Of a stretch of 64,000 nucleotides of DNA, positions 55,901-64,000 are shown piece after piece; the stretch's first letter is position 1, and each line of letters begins with the position of its first letter. The translations under genes were made by a program, and so were the position numbers. The stretch is from Cladorrhinum sp. PSN259 (lineage: Eukaryota > Ascomycota > Sordariomycetes > Sordariales > Podosporaceae), in the NCBI GenBank assembly GCA_033725935.1, contig MU867111.1, positions 62,001 to 126,000 on the forward strand, written 5' to 3'. The notes below the pieces were generated by a model, which saw only the letters and a program-made list of their open reading frames with translations, was not told where the DNA came from and did no database searches.

Positions 55901-56263
55901 ATGCAACGCCAAGCCTTTGAGCTTCGTACGAAGGTACACGGCCCAGAGCATCCAAATACGCTGAACAGCATATATAGCCTCGCTTGTGTACTCGAGCGCC
56001 TAGGGCGGTATAACGAGGCCGAATCGATACAACGCCAAGCTTTTGAGCTTTATACGAAAGTGTGCGGCCCAGAGCATCCAAGCACGCTCGCCAGCATGCA
56101 TAATCTTGCTTTTGCACTCGATAGCTATGGGAAGCACAGGGAAGGAGTAACCTTGATGGAGGAATGCTTATACTTGCGAACTCGGGTCTTAGGAAGTAGC
56201 CATCCGGATACTGAGTCTTCTCGTAATATATTAAGTGTGTGGAAAGAGAGAGATTGCAAATAA
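52910..56263 (+). CDS. NLR: alpha/beta-hydrolase, NB-ARC, tetratricopeptide repeats
   Basis: Five exons, 52910-52995, 53050-53293, 53343-53744, 53798-53987 and 54108-56263, give 1025 residues with consistent phases. Residues about 29-300 are a lipase/PGAP1-like hydrolase: DIVAIHGIGAHPDRTW, RFGYES, the nucleophile elbow FVAHSYGGLVL, FFGTPFRG, and a likely catalytic His in ERNHYNLQKF. An NB-ARC NTPase follows, with VGRDAILDDL, P-loop GLGGIGKTQLAL (about 354-365), Walker B WLWIIDNADD (about 430-439) and SILVTTRNR. After a winged-helix-like region come seven TPR units of the kinesin-light-chain type. The central five are almost identical 126-bp units (55466-56095). Such tripartite fungal NLRs are thought to act in non-self recognition, with the repeats as the sensor. 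Exon 1 would read into a stop if the downstream GTATCT donor were used, so I take the GTAGGT donor. Confidence 0.9.
55466..56095 (+). repeat. Five tandem 126-bp TPR-coding units
   Basis: Units begin at 55466, 55592, 55718, 55844 and 55970, with a degenerate sixth at 56096. Each codes 42 residues around LERLGRYNEAESMQRQAF and the GPEHPNTLNS linker. The units differ at only a few positions, mostly at residues 2-6 and in the E/K, Y/R, H/C and N/D/S positions. The flanking TPR before and after are clearly diverged. Confidence 0.95.
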
Positions 56264-57494
56264 GTTCCATATTATATAACTATTTTAGTTCTTATATCTT
56301 TGACCTTATACTTGTTCTAAGGCTACCGCAAATTTATATATCTAAATCAAATCTAGTTATGTTCTGGTGTGTTCACAAAGGTTCCAACTAACATTGTTGG
56401 ACGATAAATCAGCGGACATGTACGCACAAGACAAACGGCGAGAGCGACTTCTTTTTTTTCGCCCGCCAGAAGCGTGACAAGCGTCTCCTACCTCGCTCGC
56501 CACGCTGATTTCGCGTCTACTGTATCGCATGTTGGAAACCTGAGTGTTGGAAACACTGGTCTAGGAAACAAGACATGAATGATCTACCGGCATTAGATGG
56601 ATGTGATGCCGCAGATCTGGTCTAAACCACACCAAGAAGTCTTTGCGGGCACAGCCATCAGAATGAGTCTAAAAGGACTCTCAGGAAGAAATACACACAA
56701 TTCACTTTTTCTTCATGAGCTTGATCCAGTTGCTGGTCCAATTAGTGCAACTTAATAAGCATTACTGTTATCTGACATCCCATAGCCCCAGTGGAAGACA
56801 CTGGCCTGGGAGCTCCTCGACACGCACGATCCGACTAAAGTCTACCTGCCAGTGTGCTTCCTGCGTGCTGAGATCCGCCTCACTCGCATCACTACCATCC
56901 ACCGCTTTACCGCCTATCGCTATTTAATCCCATCCTCCCCAAATCGCGCACCTACTACGACGTCTTTGACAATCTCGCCTGTGGATCCCGCGGTCACTGT
57001 CTTCGTTGCCCTGGTACTAAGCATGACGCAGGTCAGCCTCGCTACAGAGCAGTTCTAGGGTGGCACCACCTTCTAGCGGGCGTCGTACGGCGTTACTGTC
57101 TTCGCGATCCTTGGGCTCTTGTGCATTTTCTGCTTGGTGGCTTGTTATACCCTGCACTGAGGCTGGGTATAGAGCTGCAAGTAAGTACGCCAAAGACGGG
57201 AAATGACAGGGGAATCGAAGGTTGTGGCATGCGTTTCATACATCGGGTGTCACTGTCAACAGCAGGTTGTTCTAGCAAAGAGCTACTAAGAGTCGGATGT
57301 TGAAGCGAAGCTTCAACGTGTCATGTACCATACATGTAACTAACGTCTGCTGGAAGCAGAGGGGGGCTTTATCCGCCATGAGCCGTCAAGATTAAAGGGG
57401 TATTACAGTATATATAGCCAGTTTCATGAGCGCACGGCCGAGCGATGTACACAATTTTAAACTTGATATAGCACGACCTGAAAATCCCCTCTCA
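56264..57494. other. Intergenic with a possible gene relic
   Basis: At about 56803-57056 a plus-strand frame reads WELLDTHDPTKVYLPVCF and continues through IRLTRITTIHRFTAYRYLIP, which looks protein-like but has no start, no splice partner and no family I recognise. A second frame (YYDVFDNLACGS) opens just after, suggesting a frameshifted remnant. The rest is empty. Confidence 0.35.
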
Positions 57495-59137
57495 CTATCT
57501 CGAAACAGGAGTAAGATAAGTATAAAGCGGTCCCTTCTCCCACAAGTTAAATATCCTCTGCTTGCTCATCCAGTCCAGACTCTCCTGGTCAATCTTGATG
57601 TCAAAGTTCCACAACACCCTCCCCAAAACGATGCGCATCTCGATGTACGCCAGGTTCCTTCCCAAGCAGTTGCGTGTGCCGATATGAAAAGGTTGGAAAG
57701 CGTCCTTGTGGTCGTCTGCAAACTGTGAATCACCCAACCAGCGCTCGGGGTGGTATGAGTAAGGGTCCTTAAAGTGCTCGTCGTTGTGGTACATTGACCA
57801 TTGGTGAACGGCCACGACGGTCTGCCACAAAGATTAGATGATTCCCAAGTGACGGGATGAATTTCCAGATACTCACATTCTCAGGAACATAATGCCCAGC
57901 AATGCTCGCTCCTCCCCTCGGGACAACCCTCGGAAGCCCAGTCGGAACAGGAGGATACATCCTCAAGGCCTCATCCAAACAAGCCAAGAGATAAGGCAGG
58001 TTACTAACATTCGTAAAATCAATCTCCTCCTCCTTCTCAAACGCTCCCCTAATCTCAGCCGTCAACTTCTTCAACGCCTCGGGGTTAGTCATCAACAGAT
58101 AAGTAACACCCGAAAGCAGCGTAGCAGTCGTCTCGGAACCACCAATAATCAAAATCGCACTATTAGCTTGTAACTTTTCAAGCGTAAGTCCCTGTATTAC
58201 CGTGACACACACAACCAAACGTCAGTATTTTTTTTTCTTCTCCTCTCGGGCTGTGTTCAATTGTCATACATACCCACTCATCAGCCTTCCTCAACAACCC
58301 TTCCACAAGATCACTCCTCCCCTTTTGCTGCGAGCCCCCCTCCATCCTCCTCTTTAGCTTCTCAATCGTCATCTCCATGTGTTCCTCCCTCTCCTCCCTC
58401 ATTTTCTTGGGCGCAAGCCTGATCAAAACCGCCGCCAAGACGGGCCAGTGCACTATACTCTGAAATATCACCCCCATTCTCGCGACGTTGAAGATCGCTT
58501 TGACCCAGGGGTGGTACCGTCCGTCCTTTAAGCAGCCGAAGCTCTCGCCGAACGCCAGGTCGCCTATCACGTCAAACGTGGTGAAATTGTACCAAGCTGC
58601 TATGTCCACCTTTCCTTTCCCTCCTCTCGCTCTCTCTTTCAGTCGTTGAATCAGCAAATCGACGTAGGACTGAATGAGAGGCTGCTGCTCCCTCATGCTC
58701 TTGTCGCTGAACCCGTGCGCCATCGTTCGTCTGAGCAGGGCGTGCTCCGTCTTGTCGGCGTTGACGATGTCGGTCGTCAAGTCGTCGACTGGTTTGTAGA
58801 ATTTCTGGTACTTTCCCATTTCTTCTTGGCCCGAGGCGCCGCGGTAACCCATTATGTCTTTCCACGCTTGCGGAGAGGAGAAGGCGAGCTCGTTGGGGGC
58901 TATACGCACTACGGGGCCGTACTGTTTATGCAGAGCCAGAATCTCGAAGGGTAAGGTGCCGCGGCAGAGGGGGATGCAGTGGCCCAGGCGGGTTGCGCGC
59001 ATGAGAAGGGGTCCCGGGAATTTGGACAAGGGGTGGAAGTAGAGGTTGTAGATTAGGTAAGAGACGGTGTAGATGAGGAGGGAGGCGACGGAGAGGAGGA
59101 GGAGGTGCCCCAGCCCGAGTGTGAGGAGGGCCGCCAT
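57495..59137 (-). CDS. Cytochrome P450 monooxygenase
   Basis: Three exons, 59137-58274, 58191-57877 and 57821-57495, give 501 residues with phase-0 introns. An N-terminal membrane anchor (LLLLSVASLLIYTVSYLIY) is followed by FHPLSKFPGPL. The I-helix has GGSETTAT (about 305-312), the K-helix ExxR is EALR (362-365), PERW lies near 418-421, and the heme loop FHIGTRNCLG (438-447) places the cysteine ligand at 445. All catalytic landmarks are intact. The N-terminal region resembles the large fungal group often labelled isotrichodermin C-15 hydroxylase-like, but there are no neighbouring biosynthetic genes and I infer no specific substrate. It is probably ER-membrane bound and needs a CPR partner encoded elsewhere. 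Confidence 0.94.
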
Positions 59138-60283
59138 CCTTGCCGCTATGTGATTTGATTGTGAGGTTTGAAGAAAATGATGAGACTAGCAAGAAAACTA
59201 AACTCTTGCAAGTACAAATGACTACCTTCAGTTTTCCAAAGAAGACTGGAAGCGGGAAAGCCCCAGGTTCCGGATATTTCATTAAGAGAAAAACGGAAGG
59301 CAAAAAAAAAAAAAAGGGGGTGACGTTCCATATTATGCACACCCGTGCATACATAATTCAAGTTCCGGCAACTTGGATCGCCGAAATGAAAGAATTAACA
59401 GGTTGTGGGTGCCAAAATCGCAATCCAATGGCAAGCTCTCAGACAGTGGTATGCGTAACCCCCCTTACTTAGGCGGGTACGAGTACGAGTTTGCAAATCT
59501 TTAGGAATATGAAAGAAAATAACCAAGGTGAACGTGACGCTGTGTGGCCCGTGAACTAACTGCGTGGGACTCAAAGTTAAGAAACAAGTCTTGGATGGAT
59601 GGGAGCCTATGTATGCTGTATATTGTCCAGGCCCATGCCATGGTAGCACCCGTCTCAGTTCCGGCTGTGAAGTCGTATCCTAGGGGCTCCCGTCCACCAA
59701 ACTTTCACCTCTGAATATCCACCAAGAGGGAAACAACTGAAGTATCTTCGCTCTAACATGCTCGGTCGTTAGCAAATAACCAATCTCTGGTGAAAAAGCC
59801 TCTGGTTGTATCCATCATGATTCCTTCAATATCCCCCTTGCTCACATAACCAGGTACTAGGAAAGCTCATGCCAAGCCGGAGCACAAACAAAACACCCCT
59901 AACGGATTAGTGCCGTCGGCATCCAGACGCCGCTAAGGATCGTCTGGGGATAGTCCGGGCCGCTATCTGTGACCCGAAAACGAGGTTGGCGTGCAGATCG
60001 GGCATCCTAAAATGGAAGCTTGACGTCTTTCACCAGAGCTGAGCATATTGACTATGGTAATACTAACATTCTGCTAATCAATGTAAAAGACGTAGTCCCA
60101 CGACATGCCAGTGGAACATCCCCGAGAGATGTGCTCTCGAAGTCCCATGACAGTGTACTCTTTGAAGCATGTCCGGCAATAAACTCCCGAGTAAGTCCTT
60201 CTGGAGGTAGGATCAAGCCAAGGGATCCGCAAGATTACTCTAGGCGTGTTTGGCCCTGCAAGTTCTTTGCAAGAACGTAGAGA
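59138..60283. other. Intergenic
   Basis: Upstream of the P450 gene. An A run lies near 59302-59316. No gene is recognised. Confidence 0.55.
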
Positions 60284-61004
60284 CTAATAGCCAGAGTCAG
60301 TTGTAGAACGGTCCCACAAAGGCTGTCGATTGCCGTGACACGATGACAAAGAACCGGGGATATTCATAATCTGATGAATTCCTTCCAGCTTGTATTGTGG
60401 AAGTCTCCTTGCCTCTGCCAGCATAACAGGCAAAAAAGTGCACTTGGTTGTGAAACAACCCTCGCAAACTGACACATTTGAGCAAGTGAAAGTAGGCACC
60501 AGAATCACCGCAGCTAGCACAACGTTCGTCGGTACACAAGACCTGGCACAGCGTAAACACATCAAAATGCCGGGCTCGTGCCCCCATGATTGCGCGGATG
60601 ACCATAGGAAAATGCCGTCTGAGCAGTTGCAGAGGATTCAGCGAGCCAACCACATAGTGAGCAAACTTATTCACGCGTTGAAATGCGGCGAGCGAGAGTA
60701 GATCACAATGCACAAGAATTTCGTGAAGAATCTCGACCGGGAATGGCTCGAGGTTGCCGACGGATTGCGCTGGTTTCAAGATAAGCCCGCTGACTGTAAG
60801 GGGACAGTATCCGGAAAGGACGGTCTCATCGATCAACATCTTGGAAGTAAGATGTCGCTGAGAGGGGGGAGCATGCATTGCATAGTTGTCGAGAAAAGTC
60901 TCATCGTCGGCGTCCATGTTGAGTATTTCGGTGACTATTCGGCGGATTTGAGTGCATCTGTGAAAGTTTTTGTTTTTGGCAAGATTGAAATTTGATAGTA
61001 CCAT
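60284..61004 (-). pseudogene. F-box protein gene broken by a frameshift
   Basis: The 5' frame encodes an F-box (PFPVEILHEILVHCDLLSL, then FQRVNKFAHYVVGSL) and the start of the cysteine motif region common in fungal F-box proteins (CASCGDSGAYFHLLKC). The family continuation is found in another frame: CSNVSVCEGCF, then FLPVMLAEARRLPQYKLEGI and MNIPGS. The change of frame falls at about 60470-60478. Fitting the family spacing needs about two extra bases, so a two-base deletion (or a sequence error) is likely. No GT-AG intron fits there. Starts at 61004 or 60917 are possible. If the lesion is real, the protein would retain the F-box but lose its normal C-terminal half. Confidence 0.7.
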
Positions 61005-61709
61005 TTAAAAATTCACATACCGTCCAGGTTGTGAAAGACTTTCGCATGGCGCCAGCCACTTGCTTGCTTCCAGACTCTGGATCGTGATATCAACATGGCT
61101 TATCGGAGGTCCGTTTTGATGTTACCTCGAGGGAGGGACCGCAAGCCGCTGGGCGTTTTCGGTCCGGTCGAGGAACTTGAAAAGGCCACCACGGGCCACT
61201 TGGGCGCAGTGACAGGGGCTCGGGGTTGTGGTCGTTTGGTTGGGCTAGGGTTGCTCCGCAGTCATGCCGGCATCAACGGCTAAAGTCGAGGTGGCTTGTG
61301 ATAATCAGTTACACTGGCATTCTGAGATGTCAGATTGCACAGCAGATTTGTCGCTGATGATGTTGAGCGACCGACGAGAAGGTGGTTGTTGGTTGACTTG
61401 CAGCACCCCTGCTAGCGGATTTCTGGTTGCTTGGCGTGGTTGTGAAGGAACAGCAGAGAACATTCTGCATTTGCTCTTTTTCCACGTGGAACAAGCAACA
61501 ACGACTGGTCATCGTCCGAAATCCCGTATCAAGGATTTTAGAAGCGGGTCGTTGATGGAAAGAAGGTCCGAAATCACCATCCGGGCAGAGGAAGCGAAAA
61601 AAGCTTCTCAAACGTCTCAAGGTGCGCCATTTGCATCCTTGTCTGCGAATGTTGCATTCTGTAAAACTGACAAAACAAACGGTTGGCATCAACAAAGAAA
61701 ATGAATCAA

Positions 61710-61714
61710 AGGGG
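61710..61714 (-). promoter_or_regulatory. STRE-like element upstream of TPS1
   Basis: AGGGG on the plus strand (CCCCT on the minus), about 620 bases upstream of the TPS1 start. In yeasts this pentamer is bound by Msn2/4-type zinc fingers and controls trehalose genes. A pentamer is a weak clue by itself. Confidence 0.25.
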
Positions 61715-62090
61715 ATAAAAAACGGTCATTAGGCCGGGATTTTATCGTGGCGTTTCTGGCGTCTGGAAGATGTTGCGACGGGGAGTGGGACCCGTCCCGC
61801 ACGAAGCATCCTTGATCCCAACTAAAAATTACGTCGGTGGCCCAGAGATGCAACCCTGACAAGACATCGAAATGCCTCTGTGATCGTTCGCGATCGAGTG
61901 CAATTAAGTAGGTAACGTTGATGTTTTTTCTTCTTTTTTTTTTCGCGAGAGACGAGGCATAAATGAGTGTTGAGACAATCAGTAAATAAATGCCCCACGA
62001 TACCTAAGCTCGATTGACTTTTTTGGGTTGAGATCAACACTCAAGCTCGACACCCAAGTTACCCCGCCTTCCCACATTCAGGTTGCTTCT

Positions 62091-62095
62091 CCCCT
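62091..62095 (+). promoter_or_regulatory. STRE-like element upstream of TPS1
   Basis: CCCCT about 245 bases upstream of the TPS1 start, inside a CT-rich promoter stretch. It fits stress control of trehalose synthesis, but the CT-rich context makes a chance match easy. Confidence 0.3.
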
Positions 62096-62337
62096 CCCTC
62101 CCTCCCTGCCCCGCCCTGCGCAGCTTGACGGTTTTCCAAGCTTTGCCCTGGTCCTCAACGTCACCACATCAGCGGTCGATCCACACTAAGGCCCCGTCTC
62201 CAAAACATTTCAAAGAAATACCAAACAAAGATACATCAAGTCGTCCTCATCCCCAGGTTTGAGCCTCTCCAAATTATCTCATTCTGAGGGAATACGCCAA
62301 CTTGGAATAGTTTCGGTTCAACACAGCAACCTTCACA

Positions 62338-64000
62338 ATGCCTGGCGTCGTCGACGAATCCGGCTCGTCCGGCCGCCTTCTCCTCATCTCCAACCGCCTG
62401 CCCATCACCATCAAGAGATCCGACGATGGCCAATACAGCTTCTCCATGTCATCTGGTGGCCTCGTCACTGGCTTGAGCGGACTGTCCAAGGCTACAAGTT
62501 TCCAATGGTACGGCTGGCCGGGTCTGGAGGTCCCCGGTGCTGAAGTCGGCGCCATGAGAGAACAGTTGAAGGAAAAGTACAACGCATATCCGGTATTCGT
62601 CGATGATGAACTGGCAGATCGTCACTACAATGGATTTGCAAGTTAGTATTTTCTCCTTTAAGGAGCTCCCCCCAGCTCCCTTCACGAGGCTAACACAACC
62701 CGTTTTCCCAGACTCGATCCTCTGGCCCCTGTTCCACTACCACCCCGGCGAGATCACATTCGACGAGTCCGCATGGTCAGCATATCGCGAGGTGAACCGA
62801 CTGTTCGCCAAGGAGGTTGTCAAGGACGTACAAGATGGTGATTTGGTCTGGGTACACGATTATCACCTGATGCTGTTGCCTCAGATGCTTCGGGAGGAGA
62901 TCGGAGACTCCAAGAAGAATGTCAAGATTGGCTTCTTCCTCCACACTCCCTTCCCCAGCAGTGAGATCTACCGCATTCTGCCCGTCAGAGAACAGCTTCT
63001 TCTCGGTGTTCTCGAATGCGACCTGATCGGTTTCCACACATACGATTATGCCAGACATTTCCTGAGCAGCTGCTCAAGGATTCTGTACGTCTTGTTTTCT
63101 CTTGCCCTCATCAATAGTTCTTGCTGACCCGAAACAGTTCAACCGCCACAACTCCCAACGGTGTCGATTGGAATGGTAGGTTCGTTACTGTCGGCGCATT
63201 CCCTATCGGTATCGATCCCGAGAAATTTGTCGACGGTCTCCAGAAGCCCTCGGTCCAAAACCGCATTGCGGCGTTGACCCGCAAGTTCGAAGGCGTTAAG
63301 CTTATCGTCGGAGTGGATCGCCTCGATTACATCAAGGGCGTTCCTCAAAAACTCCACGCCCTCGAGGTATTCTTGACTGAGCACCCCGAGTGGATCGGCA
63401 AGATTGTTCTGGTCCAGGTTGCTGTGCCCAGCAGACAAGATGTCGAGGAATACCAAAACCTGCGGGCCGTCGTCAACGAACTCGTCGGCCGCATCAACGG
63501 CAGGTTCGGCACCATCGAGTTTATGCCAATCCACTTCCTCCATCAGTCCGTTTCTTTCGACGAGCTTACCGCGCTCTATGCCGTCAGTGATGTCTGCTTG
63601 GTCAGCTCTACCCGTGATGGCATGAACCTTGTCTCGTACGAGTACATTGCCACGCAAAAAGAGCGCCACGGCGTCATGATTCTGTCCGAGTTTACCGGTG
63701 CCGCTCAAAGTCTGAACGGTAGTCTCATCGTCAACCCATGGAACACGGAGGAGCTTGCCAACGCAATCCACGATGCTGTGACCATGAGCCCCGAACAACG
63801 TGAGGCCAACTATCGCAAGTTGGAGCGCTATGTGTTCAAGTACACCAGCGCCTGGTGGGGTCAGAGCTTCGTCACCGAGTTGACACGCATTAGTGCTGCG
63901 GTCGAGAAATCGAATCATTCGTCGGCCAAGCAAGCCCTGAAGGGTGCAGTTGAAGGTTTAACAGAGGCCACTAATACTACTCTCGAAGAGGCAAAAGGTG
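62338..64000 (+). CDS. TPS1: Trehalose-6-phosphate synthase (UDP-forming), 3' end outside window
   Basis: Three exons seen, 62338-62641, 62712-63084 and 63138 to the window edge, giving at least 513 residues with no stop yet. The glycosyltransferase family 20 fold is complete: LLLISNRLPITIK, SSGGLVTGLSG, YGWPGLEVPG, LWPLFHYHPGE, VWVHDYHLMLLPQMLR, GFFLHTPFPSSEIYR, DLIGFHTYDYARHFLSS, GVDRLDYIKGVPQKL, VSSTRDGMNLVSYEY and FTGAAQSL. It makes trehalose-6-phosphate from UDP-glucose and glucose-6-phosphate in the cytosol, the first step of trehalose synthesis, and in many ascomycetes also tunes hexokinase and sugar sensing. The size points to the single-domain synthase rather than the bifunctional TPS2-type. 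The C-terminal tail (Ala/Thr/Glu-rich) continues beyond the window. Confidence 0.97.

Larger units (their letters stand above)
61005..62337. other. Divergent intergenic region, TPS1 promoter
   Basis: 1.3 kb with no convincing gene. It carries two stress-response-element-like pentamers and a CT-rich stretch at 62086-62116 before the TPS1 start. Confidence 0.5.

Noticed and set aside
57495..59137. P450 as part of a toxin or secondary-metabolite cluster
   Set aside because: No synthase, cyclase or dedicated regulator lies nearby, and the family label for this P450 group is not substrate evidence.
63139..63933. 264-codon minus-strand open frame
   Set aside because: Antisense to TPS1 exon 3.
1..64000. 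CRISPR arrays, insertion sequences, bacterial operons
   Set aside because: The window is eukaryotic. I saw no spaced short direct repeats and no transposase or reverse transcriptase motifs.

Overview
The window is nuclear DNA from a filamentous ascomycete (Pezizomycotina, most likely Sordariomycetes). It shows short GT...CTAAC-like...AG introns of about 50-70 bases, a Zn(II)2Cys6 regulator, an RTA1-type membrane protein, a fungal-rhodopsin-domain protein, STAND/NLR proteins with fungal N-terminal domains, and cysteine-rich secreted proteins. Exon models were built by hand from splice signals and checked for reading-frame phase.

Layout. 1-8 kb: a decayed dynamin-family GTPase (minus), a UPC2-like Zn2Cys6 factor (minus), an RTA1-family membrane protein (minus) and a five-exon rhodopsin-domain membrane protein (plus), followed by a homopolymer/N assembly scar at 7871-8161. 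8.5-16 kb: a three-repeat gelsolin/fragmin-like protein (plus), a MetE C-domain-like zinc methyltransferase homologue (minus) and an MFS hexose transporter (minus). The transporter has more than 5 kb of gene-free DNA upstream (15918-21236), with a cluster of CreA/CRE-1-type motifs. 21-26 kb: a 1346-residue single-exon NACHT STAND protein (minus), divergent from a small tail-anchored protein (plus). 27-39 kb: a secreted RlpA-like double-psi barrel protein, a secreted DUF3237 protein, a membrane-anchored aspartic-protease-like protein that appears to lack its catalytic motifs, a membrane alpha/beta-hydrolase of the tripeptidyl-aminopeptidase-like family, two small related coiled-coil proteins in tandem, and a two-domain cysteine-rich secreted protein.

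39-50 kb is mostly housekeeping: AP-1 beta-adaptin, a 52-residue three-exon membrane microprotein, tRNA-Ser(GCT), a DEK-C/HIRIP3-like acidic chromatin protein, an N-terminal-nucleophile asparaginase/aspartylglucosaminidase and a predicted GPI-anchored secreted protein. 50-57 kb: a six-exon CorA-like membrane protein lies head to head with a 1025-residue NLR (alpha/beta-hydrolase, NB-ARC, TPR). The TPR part contains five nearly identical 126-bp units. 57-64 kb: a cytochrome P450, a frameshifted F-box gene, and trehalose-6-phosphate synthase running off the right edge.

The most interesting content is the immunity/allorecognition-like component: the NLR with highly similar tandem TPR units and its divergent CorA-like neighbour, the NACHT protein with its small divergent neighbour, and relics of a dynamin and an F-box gene. 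Other notable items are the tandem coiled-coil microproteins, the dibasic-linked duplicated cysteine-rich secreted protein, and an assembly scar in which a corrupted 96-base copy of the right flank lies left of the gap. No link between the metabolic genes (P450, transporter, asparaginase) is evident, and the window does not look like a biosynthetic cluster.
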